From contig NZ_NFLM01000013.1 in the NCBI RefSeq assembly GCF_002160915.1, positions 1 through 64,000 on the forward strand: a stretch of DNA of 64,000 bases, read 5' to 3'. The notes below the pieces were generated by a model. The model did not search any database. It was not told the DNA's origin and was given only the letters and a program-made list of their open reading frames with translations. This DNA is from Faecalibacterium sp. An121 (GTDB lineage Bacteria; Bacillota; Clostridia; Oscillospirales; Ruminococcaceae). A program made the translations under genes and the position numbers. Below are positions 24,452 through 32,237 of this stretch, one piece after another (position 1 is the stretch's first letter; every line of letters starts with the position of its first letter).

Positions 24452-26017
24452 ATGCGTGAAAGTGGAATTTTGATGCCGGTCTCCAGCCTGCCAGGCCCCT
24501 ATGGGATCGGCTGCTTCAGTGCGGAGGCAGTGAAATTTGTGGATTTCCTGGCGGCGGCAGGCCAGAGCATCTGGCAGATCCTGCCCCTCAGCCCCACCGG
24601 CTATGGGGACAGCCCCTATCAGAGCTGCTCCGCCTTTGCGGGCAACCCCTATTTCATCGATCTGGAAGCCCTGTGCCAGGAGGGGCTGCTGGACCGGGAC
24701 CAGCTGGACGAGGCAGACTTTGGCTCGGACCCCGAGGTGGTGGACTACGGCGCGCTGTACAACGGCCGCTATGCCCTGCTGCGGACTGCCTACGCCGCCT
24801 GGCGGGCATCCTGCCGGGGGCGCTATGGCTGCGGGATGTACTATCCCGACGACTACTACGCCTTCACCCTGGCCAGCGAGGGCTGGCTGGATGATTACGC
24901 CCTCTATATGGCCCTGAAAGCGGCCTACGAGATGAAGCCCTGGACCCAGTGGCCCAAAGAGTACCGCCTGCGGGACCCGGAGGCCCTGGCCCGGTATGCC
25001 GGGGAGCACGAGGAAGAGATCGGCTTTTGGAAGTTCCTCCAGTACCAGTTTGACAAGCAGTGGAAAAAGCTGAAAGCCTATGCCAACGGCAAGGGCGTCC
25101 AGATCCTGGGGGATATGCCCATCTATGTCTCGGCGGACTCGGTGGACGCCTGGGTGGGCGGCAGCCTGTTCGAGCTGGACGGCGAGGGCAACTTCGCCCG
25201 TGTGGCGGGCTGCCCCCCGGATTACTTTGCGGCGGACGGCCAGCTGTGGGGCAACCCCCTGTACGACTGGGACTACCACCGCCGCACCGGCTTTGCCTGG
25301 TGGATCAAGCGGGTGCGCCACGCCGCCGCCATCTACGACCTGGTGCGGATCGACCACTTCCGCGGCTTTGACAGCTACTGGGCGGTCCCGGCGGGCAGCG
25401 CCACAGCCAAGACCGGCCGGTGGGAAAAAGGTCCCGGCATGGAGCTGTTCCGCGCCCTGGAGAATGCGCTGGGCCGGCTGCCCATCATCGCGGAGGATCT
25501 GGGCGACCTGAACGACAGCGTCCGGCAGCTGCTGGCCGACAGCGGCTTTCCCGGCATGAAGGTGCTCCAATTCGCGTTCACCGGCGGGGACAATGAGTAT
25601 CTGCCCCACAACCACATCCGCAACTGCGTGGTCTATCCCGGCACCCACGACAACACCACCATCAGCGCCTGGTGGGACCATGTGGCCACCAAGGCCGAAA
25701 AGCAGAACGCCGCCGCCTACCTGCACATGACCAGCGCCATCAAGCCCACCGCCGCCCAGGCCGCCGCCGTCAAGACCGCCACGGCCCGGCAGTACCTGCT
25801 GCGCGCCGCTTTGGGTTCGGCGGCCAGCCGCGCCATCATCCCCCTGTACGATTGGCTGGGCCTGGGGGAACAAGCGCACCTGAACACCCCCGGCCGCCTG
25901 GGCGGCAACTGGGCCTGGCGGGCCAAACCGGGCTTTGATACCCCGGCTCTGGCGGCAGAAATCCGGCAGGAATGCGAGGTCTGCTGCCGCGTGAAGGATG
26001 TTCTTTTGGCAGAATGA
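24452..26017 (+). CDS. malQ: 4-alpha-glucanotransferase (GH77)
   Basis: This 521-aa amylomaltase transfers alpha-1,4-glucan segments in maltodextrin and glycogen metabolism in the cytoplasm. Conserved catalytic residues are Asp301 in RIDHFRGF (nucleophile), Glu348 in IAEDLG (acid/base) and Asp400 in GTHDN (stabiliser). The N-terminus MRESGILMPVSSLPGPYGIG and LPLSPTGYGDSPYQ are diagnostic. Length is that of the short bacterial form without the E. coli N-terminal domain. GAGAGGAACGG lies before the ATG. It is divergent from the AlaX-like gene. Confidence 0.95.
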   Translation: MRESGILMPVSSLPGPYGIGCFSAEAVKFVDFLAAAGQSIWQILPLSPTGYGDSPYQSCSAFAGNPYFIDLEALCQEGLLDRDQLDEADFGSDPEVVDYGALYNGRYALLRTAYAAWRASCRGRYGCGMYYPDDYYAFTLASEGWLDDYALYMALKAAYEMKPWTQWPKEYRLRDPEALARYAGEHEEEIGFWKFLQYQFDKQWKKLKAYANGKGVQILGDMPIYVSADSVDAWVGGSLFELDGEGNFARVAGCPPDYFAADGQLWGNPLYDWDYHRRTGFAWWIKRVRHAAAIYDLVRIDHFRGFDSYWAVPAGSATAKTGRWEKGPGMELFRALENALGRLPIIAEDLGDLNDSVRQLLADSGFPGMKVLQFAFTGGDNEYLPHNHIRNCVVYPGTHDNTTISAWWDHVATKAEKQNAAAYLHMTSAIKPTAAQAAAVKTATARQYLLRAALGSAASRAIIPLYDWLGLGEQAHLNTPGRLGGNWAWRAKPGFDTPALAAEIRQECEVCCRVKDVLLAE

Positions 26018-26278
26018 CAAACTTTTGCAGGCTGCCGCGAAATGTTGCCCGGCTGTCTGGAAATATTGCAGGCTTCGTGATATAATTTACATATGCTGGT
26101 TATTTAGACAAGTGGGCGGGCGTATGGCCTGCCCGGGCCTTTGCAAAGCCGGGGCACTGGGGGGATATCTAGGTGCTGCGCCGGCCTGCCGCATGGGCCG
26201 AAAAGGGAATTGCAGCCGTCCAAAGGGCTGCCGTTTGGCGGCCCTTGTGCGGGACGGCGCACAGCGGGGGAGCAGCTT
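26018..26278 (+). other. Structured leader upstream of the GGDEF-like gene
   Basis: A -10-like TATAAT at about 26080 follows a weak -35. The next roughly 190 nt are rich in GC inverted repeats and end at the RBS GGGGGAG of the gene at 26279. The length and structure suggest a regulatory leader, but I cannot match it to a known riboswitch class. Confidence 0.35.
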
Positions 26279-27094
26279 ATGGAAAAAGGATATACGGAAC
26301 GGGGTCTGCAGGCGCTGACCCAAGCGCTGCAGGCTGTATTCGAAGACGTCAGCGTGGTGGAGCTGCCGCAGGAATGCGCAGACCACTGGCAGGACGATGC
26401 CGTGCAGGTGAGCTACGAGCAGGGCGGCGGACAGGTGAGCTGTGTGCTGCGCCGCCGCATCCTGGTGGACGGCGTCTGGTACGGCGTCCAGATGAGCGCT
26501 CCTCTGGCGGGCAACACTCTGCCGGAGGACCGGATGACCGAGCGGGAGCGGGAGCTGGTGCGGGAGGACATGAACCATGACTTCCTGACCGGCGCTTACA
26601 ACCGGCGGTATATCGAGACGGTGTTCAGCGCCGAGCTGGAGGCGGACGTGCGTGCGGGCGGCCGTGTGGCCGCGGCCCTGGTCTCCCTGGATGGGGCTGA
26701 CCGGCTGCAATACACCTATGGCCAGCCCGCCCTGGACCAGGTGGTGTGCACCATCGCCAACCAGTGGAAGAAGCACTACGACCAGCCCGGCAGCCGGATC
26801 GTCTGCCGGCTGCAGGGGGGCCTTTTGCTGATCGCCTGCGACAAGATGTCCGCCGCAGAGCTGAAAGAGGAGATGGCCCGCTATTACAGCGAGATGCCCT
26901 GCGAGTGCGTGGCCGGGACCGGCATGATGAACCGGATCTCCTACACCCTGTCCATCGGGGTGGCGGACACCGGAGAGCTGCCCCAGGGCTGCCGCTGCTG
27001 GGACGGGCTGTACCGCCTGTGCGGCCAGCGCCTGCGCACGGCATCGGAGGAGGGCGGCAACCGCATCTGCGCCGCAGAGGAAAAAGACGCCTGA
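26279..27094 (+). CDS. Degenerate GGDEF-domain protein
   Basis: This 271-aa protein has an unassigned N-terminal ~85 residues. A GGDEF-like domain then opens with HDFLTGAYNRRYIETVF, the usual DxLTGxxNRR start. The signature loop that should read GG(D/E)EF is LQGGLLLIAC, so the catalytic acid is gone and diguanylate cyclase activity is unlikely. It may bind nucleotide or signal by dimerisation. The C-terminus (GMMNRISYTLSIGVAD) keeps the fold's late strands. ATG at 26279 has GGGGGAG 6 nt upstream. Confidence 0.72.
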   Translation: MEKGYTERGLQALTQALQAVFEDVSVVELPQECADHWQDDAVQVSYEQGGGQVSCVLRRRILVDGVWYGVQMSAPLAGNTLPEDRMTERERELVREDMNHDFLTGAYNRRYIETVFSAELEADVRAGGRVAAALVSLDGADRLQYTYGQPALDQVVCTIANQWKKHYDQPGSRIVCRLQGGLLLIACDKMSAAELKEEMARYYSEMPCECVAGTGMMNRISYTLSIGVADTGELPQGCRCWDGLYRLCGQRLRTASEEGGNRICAAEEKDA

Positions 27095-27141
27095 ATCATA
27101 CCCGCTGTTGAATCATACAGCGCAGCTGCGCGAAGAATAAG

Positions 27142-27184
27142 AGCCTTCCTTTGGTACACCCTAATACCGAAGGGAGGCTTTTTT
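27142..27184 (+). terminator. Stem-loop with U-tract overlapping the next gene's RBS
   Basis: AGCCTTCCTTTGGTA (27142-27156) pairs with TACCGAAGGGAGGCT (27165-27179) with two G-U pairs, followed by TTTTTT. The descending arm contains GGGAGG, the only plausible Shine-Dalgarno of the gene at 27187. The structure is both a terminator for the GGDEF-like gene and a potential sequestering hairpin. Confidence 0.7.
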
Positions 27185-27186
27185 GG

Positions 27187-27627
27187 ATGGAACACCAGAA
27201 AAACGACGACTTGAATATGCTGGAAGCAGTGGTGCAGAACACCGAGATGGGCAAGAACACCCTGGCCCAGATCCTGCCCATGGCCAGCGACCGCGGCTTC
27301 AAGGATGAGCTGATCCGCCAGCGCAGCGGCTACCAGGAACTGAACCAGGAGGCCCACGCCGGCCTCGACGCCCACGGGGGCCGCGCCCAGGGCCAGTCCG
27401 CCCTGGCCAAGCTGAACACCAGGATGGGCATTGGACTGAGGACCATGGCCGACCGCTCCACCCGCAACCTGGCCGAAATGCTGGCCGAGGGGAGCAGCCA
27501 GGGCGTGATGGACTGCATCAAGTGCCAGCGGGATTACCCCAACGCCACCCCCGGCACCAAGGACCTGATGCGCAGGCTGCAGGCCTTTCAGGAGGCCAAC
27601 CGCCTCAAACTCGAGCAATTCCTTTGA
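27187..27627 (+). CDS. Conserved hypothetical helical protein
   Basis: This 146-aa, wholly helical protein is reminiscent of the four-helix DUF2383/ferritin-like bundles (LNMLEAVVQNTEMGKNTLAQIL, then RQRSGYQELNQEA and LAEMLAEGSSQGVMDCIKC), but I cannot name a family with confidence. No membrane or secretion signal. The ATG at 27187 follows GGGAGG by about 10 nt, within a terminator-like hairpin. Confidence 0.65.
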   Translation: MEHQKNDDLNMLEAVVQNTEMGKNTLAQILPMASDRGFKDELIRQRSGYQELNQEAHAGLDAHGGRAQGQSALAKLNTRMGIGLRTMADRSTRNLAEMLAEGSSQGVMDCIKCQRDYPNATPGTKDLMRRLQAFQEANRLKLEQFL

Positions 27628-27683
27628 AACCCGGCCGCGCCAAAACCTCAACAGCGAGGATAAAAGGACGCAGAAAAAACAAA

Positions 27684-27720
27684 AAACGCTGTCCGCCCCA
27701 CGCCGGGACGGGCAGCGTTT
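27684..27720 (-). terminator. Terminator downstream of mtnN
   Basis: On the minus strand CGCTG-CCCGTCC pairs with GGGCGGACAGCG with one mismatch and TTTTTTG follows. It also faces the plus-strand hypothetical gene. Confidence 0.65.
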
Positions 27721-27739
27721 GCTGTATGGGGGATTTGGG

Positions 27740-28423
27740 TCACAGCCGCTCGATCATTCCCGCCACGATCCGGGTGGCGGTGGCTACATATTCCGCGATG
27801 CTGAAGTCACGGACCACCAGCACCTCGTAGCCGTCCTCGTCGGCGTTGTCGCTCATGGCCCGCAGGATGACACAGGGCACGCCGTTCTTGGCCGCGATCT
27901 GGCTGACGGCGGCCCCCTCCATCTCCACGCAGTCGGGGGCGCATTTGGCGGCGATGGCCGCCTTGGAGGCACTGTCCCCAATGAACAGATCGCCCGTCGC
28001 AATACGGCCTGTAATATAGTGCACCCCTGCCTCAGTGCAGGCGGCCTCGGCGGCTGCGATCAGGGCCGGGTCGCCGGTGTATTCGGTGAGGTAGGGCGGG
28101 TTCTGGCTGATCATATCCAGCTGGGCGTCGTGGTAAAAGACGGTCTTGCCGATCACCACATCCCCGATGCCGACCTTGTCGGTCATGTTGCCGGCGATGC
28201 CCGAAAAGATGATCTGTCCGGCGCCGTACCGGGTGATGAGCACCTGGGTGGCAGCGGCGGCATTGGCCTTGCCCATGCCGGCACAGCATACCACCACCGG
28301 ACGGCCCGCCAGGGCGCCCTTGTGGTAGCGCACCCCGCCGTAGTCCTCCACCGTCACGCCGGAGAGCCTGGCGCACAGCTGATCCACTTCTTCGGGCATG
28401 GCGCCCAGGATGCCAAAGACCAT
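27740..28423 (-). CDS. mtnN: 5'-methylthioadenosine/S-adenosylhomocysteine nucleosidase
   Basis: This 227-aa enzyme cleaves MTA and SAH in the methyl cycle. Family motifs are FGILGAMPEEVDQL at the N-terminus, CAGMGKANAAAATQ, SGIAGNM, and the catalytic segment VEMEGAAVSQIA with LRAMSDNAD near the C-terminus. ATG at 28423 has AAGGGGGT 8 nt upstream and gives the standard N-terminus. It lies 13 bp after ychF on the same strand, so probably one transcript. Confidence 0.93.
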   Translation of the reverse strand: MVFGILGAMPEEVDQLCARLSGVTVEDYGGVRYHKGALAGRPVVVCCAGMGKANAAAATQVLITRYGAGQIIFSGIAGNMTDKVGIGDVVIGKTVFYHDAQLDMISQNPPYLTEYTGDPALIAAAEAACTEAGVHYITGRIATGDLFIGDSASKAAIAAKCAPDCVEMEGAAVSQIAAKNGVPCVILRAMSDNADEDGYEVLVVRDFSIAEYVATATRIVAGMIERL

Positions 28424-28436
28424 CCTGTCCACCCCC

Positions 28437-29570
28437 TTAGACATTGAACAGGAACTCGATCACGTCCCCGTCCTGTACGATGTATTCCTTGCCCTCGGTG
28501 TGCTGCAGGCCCTTGGCCTTGACGGCGGCGTAGTCGAAACCGGCGGCTTCCAGGTCGGGATAGTGGATGACGCTGGCCCGGATGAAGCCCCGCTCGAAGT
28601 CGCTGTGGATCTTGCCGGCGGCCTGGGGGGCCTTGGTGCCCTTGCGGATGGTCCAGGCGCGGCACTCCTTTTTGCCGTCGGTGAGGAAGGAGATGAGGCC
28701 CAGCAGATCGTAGCTGGCGGTGATCAGGTTGTCCAGACCGCTGGCCTGGATGCCCATTTCGGCCAGGAAGGCCTTCTTTTCCTCGGGGCTGTAATCGGCG
28801 ATGTCCTCCTCGGTGCGGGCGCAGATGGGGATCACCTTGGCGCCCTCCTGGGCGGCCCGCTGGGACACCAGGGGGATGTAGCGGTTGTTTTCGATGCCCT
28901 CCATCAGGTCGTCCTCGCCCACGTTGCAGGCGTAGAGCACGGGCTTGGCGCTCAGCAGGCCCATCTCGCGCAGCACGGCGGCCTGGTCGGCGTCGCTCTC
29001 GTCCCAGGCAAAGCTGCGGGCGGGCTTGCCCTCGCTCAGGTGGGCGGCCAGCTGTTCCAGCCAGGCGGCCTCGGCGGCGGCGCCCTTGTTGTTGCCGCTC
29101 TTGGCGGCCTTGGCCATCCGGCCGGCGCGGTTCTGCACCACCTCCAGATCCGAGAGGATCAGCTCATAGTCGATGACGTCGATGTCGGCGATGGGGTCCA
29201 CCGCCTCGGCCTTGGTGACGTCCTCCACCACATGGATGATGTTGTCGTCGTCAAAGCAGCGCACCACGTGGACCAGCGCGTCGCACTCCCGGATATGGCC
29301 CAGGAACTTGTTGCCCAGGCCCGCGCCCTGGGACGCGCCCTTGACCAGGCCCGCGATGTCCACGAACTCCACGATGGCGGGGGTCTTTTTGTTGGTCTGC
29401 CACACCTCGGCCAGCTTGTCCAGCCGGGGGTCGGGCACCGCCACGATGCCGCTGTTGGGCTCGATGGTGCAGAAGGGGTAGTTGGCCGCCTCGGCGTTGC
29501 GGGTCGAGGTGATGGCGTTGAAAAGGGTGGACTTGCCCACATTGGGCAGCCCGACGATGCCTAATTTCAT
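28437..29570 (-). CDS. ychF: Ribosome-binding ATPase YchF
   Basis: This 377-aa Obg-family P-loop protein prefers ATP. G1 is GLPNVGKST at ~7-15, G2/G3 context is NYPFCTIEPN and FVDIAGLVKGAS, and a central coiled coil and C-terminal TGS domain ending VIEFLFNV follow. This is the canonical bacterial YchF, slightly longer than the usual ~364 aa. It is followed closely by mtnN. Confidence 0.95.
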   Translation of the reverse strand: MKLGIVGLPNVGKSTLFNAITSTRNAEAANYPFCTIEPNSGIVAVPDPRLDKLAEVWQTNKKTPAIVEFVDIAGLVKGASQGAGLGNKFLGHIRECDALVHVVRCFDDDNIIHVVEDVTKAEAVDPIADIDVIDYELILSDLEVVQNRAGRMAKAAKSGNNKGAAAEAAWLEQLAAHLSEGKPARSFAWDESDADQAAVLREMGLLSAKPVLYACNVGEDDLMEGIENNRYIPLVSQRAAQEGAKVIPICARTEEDIADYSPEEKKAFLAEMGIQASGLDNLITASYDLLGLISFLTDGKKECRAWTIRKGTKAPQAAGKIHSDFERGFIRASVIHYPDLEAAGFDYAAVKAKGLQHTEGKEYIVQDGDVIEFLFNV

Positions 29571-29678
29571 AACTTGGAACTCCTTTATGGCAGCCCCGCA
29601 GCCGCAGAGGGCGGGGGCACGGTATGCTTACGCCTTTTATTATAAGCGCCGCAGCGCCTTTTGGCAAGGGCGCAAAAA

Positions 29679-29707
29679 GCCGCACCAAAACGAGAGCTTG
29701 GTGCGGC
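29679..29707 (-). terminator. Terminator of the YbjN-like gene
   Basis: GCCGCACCAA (29679-29688) pairs with TTGGTGCGGC (29698-29707). On the minus strand TTTTTGC follows. It ends the minus-strand wing of the injection-system locus. Confidence 0.85.
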
Positions 29708-29734
29708 CGGTTTTTGGTCTATAGCGTTTGCGAT

Positions 29735-30208
29735 TTACTGGGTCGAATCCCCAAAGGCGATCTGGAAGGCCTCGGGCAGACGGCGGGCCATTTCGTCCAT
29801 GGCCAGGCAGATGCCGGCAAACAGGGCGTTTGCCCGGCTCTCGACGGATTCGGAATTGACGAGGGCGATATTCAGCTTGTGGTAGAGCTGTTTCTGGTCG
29901 CCGTAGAGGCCGTAAGCGCCGGCGGCGGAATGGAGGTTCCACTCGGCGAGATAGCCGTTCAGATCGTCGGAGTGAGGCCCGGGTTTGGGGATCATGGTAG
30001 AATACACCTGTGCAACGCTCAGCTCATCGCTGTAGTCGATGATGCAAATCTCCATGTAGACATGTCCGTTCCCGTTGGCGAGCAGCGCCGGGAACAGCCG
30101 CAGGAACAAAACGTTTTCCTCTTCGGTAAGCTCGGTCGCGCCCTCCCCCAAAGTGACCTCCAGGAGGTTCTGTACGGTGGCGAGAATATCATGCTTTTGG
30201 TTAGGCAT
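29735..30208 (-). CDS. YbjN/type III-chaperone-like protein next to the DUF4157 gene
   Basis: The alternating strands and terminal helices of this 157-aa protein (YMEICIIDYSDELSVAQVYS, YHKLNIALVNSESVESRANA, then MDEMARRLPEAFQIAF) resemble the YbjN/secretion-chaperone fold. It has no signal or membrane segment. It lies directly downstream of the DUF4157 protein on the same strand, a typical place for a dedicated chaperone or loading factor of a CIS cargo. The assignment is structural guesswork plus context. A second protein of similar look is at 38924-39325. Confidence 0.55.
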   Translation of the reverse strand: MPNQKHDILATVQNLLEVTLGEGATELTEEENVLFLRLFPALLANGNGHVYMEICIIDYSDELSVAQVYSTMIPKPGPHSDDLNGYLAEWNLHSAAGAYGLYGDQKQLYHKLNIALVNSESVESRANALFAGICLAMDEMARRLPEAFQIAFGDSTQ

Positions 30209-30272
30209 ACGATCATCTCCTTGTTTTTAGTGCGGCCCGCGGGCGGGGCCGTGTTGGATGTGCTGCAAAGCG

Positions 30273-32081
30273 TCAGCCCTGGCCCATCTTCTGGATGAGC
30301 AGCTGACGGACTCTTTCGGCTTCTTCTGCATCACCTGTGAGTTTATCTGCGCTCGTTTCAATACCCATGGCGCTCAGGAAAGAGGCTGCTTTGCTGCTCT
30401 TGTTCTGTCTATCCTCATCGGTATCGGTGGAGTCTGGAGCGCTCTGACCCTTTGCCATTTCGATAATGCGGCTGGCGCGCTGGTTGATCTGGTCGGCCAC
30501 CAGTTCTTTAAACTTGCCGCTCTGGTAACCCATAGCTTTCAGCAGAGTATGCTTGGCCTCTTTGCGGTCGGTGATGCCGGTCTGCTGCATATAATCGTCC
30601 AGGGTTTCGTTCATACCGGTCTGTTCAAGGACTTTATTCTTGACCCGTCTCTTCTGGACCTGGTTGGCAATGGCAAAGCCGCCTTTCGCTACAAGGCTGC
30701 CGGCTTTGAGGCCAACGCCGGCGGCGGCGCCGGCGCCCGAAAGCTCGGCGATGCCGGCGGCTGCGTCCACCGCGCCGGTGACGATCTTGCCCGATCCCTT
30801 GATCTTGCCGCGGGTGCCCTCCATTTTGCCGATGACGGCGCTGTCCCACAGGATGCGGTCATCGGAATCCTCTATCATATTCCGTGCCTCTTTTCTGACT
30901 CGCTTGGCATCTTTGGAGCTGCTGAGGCTCACTCCATAGTTGTTCTCCATGAAATCATTCAGGCCGTTGACTTGTTTGCGGGCCTCGTGCACCTGCCTTG
31001 CACCCTGGGCCACGGAAAGAGCGCCGGTAGCGATATCAAATCCGGGCGCAACACTGGAGGCTATACTGCTTCCTGCTGCCTTGGCGATCGTGGCAGCGCC
31101 GCCGCCAATGGAAGACAAATTGCCTGCCAGACCAATGCCGTGTTTCGCTTTTTCTTGCTTGTCTTTCGCGTTTTTAAGGCCTTTCACATCCTGATATGCA
31201 CCGTAGAGACCCGTCGCAATATTCACGCCGCCCACAACGCCGGTCGATTCGTTCATGCCCGTCTGGGGGATGAACTTTGCCTCCTGCAAGGAGGTGGCAA
31301 AGTCGAGTGCGCTAGAACCGTAATCGCCAACGACGGAAGCAACATCAGCGGCCGATTCAACCTTTTCGCCTAGGCTCTCTTCATTGATAGAGGGATCCGG
31401 AGCAGAGTTTGCAGGGCGCTTCAAGATAAGGCTGCTCCCCGGACGGCTTTGCTGCCCGTTTCGCATGTTGTTCACGAAAGCAGTTGCCTGTGCCGCCCGC
31501 TGTCTGGCGGCGGCTTCCTGCCGTTGCTGCTCTATGAGCGCTTGGCGCTCCTTTTCTGCTTTCTCCGCCGCCTTCTGGTTGGCATGCTCCTCTCTGGCTT
31601 TTTTGCTGAAAATATTATAGATCCTCTGCACCCCTCCCACAGGCGTGGCAACGGTGGGGGTGCTGGCGGCCACGACGCCCTGCTGGGCGGTGTGTACCAG
31701 CTCGTGGGCGGCCACGGAGGGATCAAAGCCGCCCTCGCCAAAGTAGATGTCCGCGCCCGAGGTATAGGCCCGGGCGTTCATGGCCTCCGCCTTGGCCTCG
31801 GCCTGGTCCCCCATGTGGAACCGTATGCCCGAGAAATCCGCCCCCAGCCGCCGGCCCATGGCGGCCTTGACCGCCTCGGGCCCGCCGCTGGTCACAGAGG
31901 CGGACAGCCGGTCGGCCTCGGCCTCGGCTGCGGGGATCTGGGCCTGCGGGCGCTCCTGCACATGGTCCAGCATATCGAGCGCCGCGCTGTTGGGCACAGC
32001 CTGGGCCAGGTTGGGCCGGGCAGCCTGACGTGGTGCGGCATCGGGCTGCCCGGGCCGCTTCTGGTATGTATATCGACCCAT
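30273..32081 (-). CDS. DUF4157 (HELVH) protein, candidate CIS cargo
   Basis: The N-terminal part of this 602-aa protein (~55-145) is a DUF4157 domain: GADFSGIRFHMGDQAEAKAE, YTSGADIYFGEGGFD and AAHELVHTAQQG with HExxH at 126-130. DUF4157 proteins are strongly associated with extracellular contractile injection systems and often head toxins. A Lys/Glu/Gln coiled coil (~150-195) follows. The C-terminal ~380 residues are Gly/Ala-rich and helical (TGALSVAQGARQVHEARKQV, GAAAGVGLKAGSLVAKGGFA), like membrane-inserting or RHS-like linker regions, with no recognised toxin domain. ATG at 32081 has AAAAGGAGG upstream. It is preceded by a terminator behind the kinase gene and followed by the YbjN-like gene. 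Confidence 0.85.
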   Translation of the reverse strand: MGRYTYQKRPGQPDAAPRQAARPNLAQAVPNSAALDMLDHVQERPQAQIPAAEAEADRLSASVTSGGPEAVKAAMGRRLGADFSGIRFHMGDQAEAKAEAMNARAYTSGADIYFGEGGFDPSVAAHELVHTAQQGVVAASTPTVATPVGGVQRIYNIFSKKAREEHANQKAAEKAEKERQALIEQQRQEAAARQRAAQATAFVNNMRNGQQSRPGSSLILKRPANSAPDPSINEESLGEKVESAADVASVVGDYGSSALDFATSLQEAKFIPQTGMNESTGVVGGVNIATGLYGAYQDVKGLKNAKDKQEKAKHGIGLAGNLSSIGGGAATIAKAAGSSIASSVAPGFDIATGALSVAQGARQVHEARKQVNGLNDFMENNYGVSLSSSKDAKRVRKEARNMIEDSDDRILWDSAVIGKMEGTRGKIKGSGKIVTGAVDAAAGIAELSGAGAAAGVGLKAGSLVAKGGFAIANQVQKRRVKNKVLEQTGMNETLDDYMQQTGITDRKEAKHTLLKAMGYQSGKFKELVADQINQRASRIIEMAKGQSAPDSTDTDEDRQNKSSKAASFLSAMGIETSADKLTGDAEEAERVRQLLIQKMGQG

Positions 32082-32203
32082 AAGGAACCTCCTTTTCAGT
32101 TGGAAAAATTCGGACAATGAAACCCAAGATAATCATAACAGCCCGGCCGCCCCCGGGTCAATGGGATTGGCACGAAAGACGGCCAACTGTTATAAAATGC
32201 AAA

Positions 32204-32233
32204 CAGCCCCGCAGCCGGCAAGGCCGCGGGGCC
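32204..32233 (-). terminator. Terminator after the histidine kinase gene
   Basis: On the minus strand GGCCCCGCGGCC pairs with GGCTGCGGGGCT around TTGCC and TTT follows. It starts 5 bases past the kinase stop, separating regulators from the DUF4157 gene. Confidence 0.65.
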
Positions 32234-32237
32234 GCGT

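Noticed and set aside
24182-26020. Long minus-strand open frame continuing upstream of the AlaX-like gene, opposite malQ
   Set aside because: It is antisense to a clear GH77 gene and has no family resemblance. GC-rich DNA commonly gives such shadow frames.
30273-32081. DUF4157 protein as an active zinc protease because of HELVH
   Set aside because: The HExxH is part of the DUF4157 domain signature. No third ligand could be identified, so enzymatic activity is not claimed.
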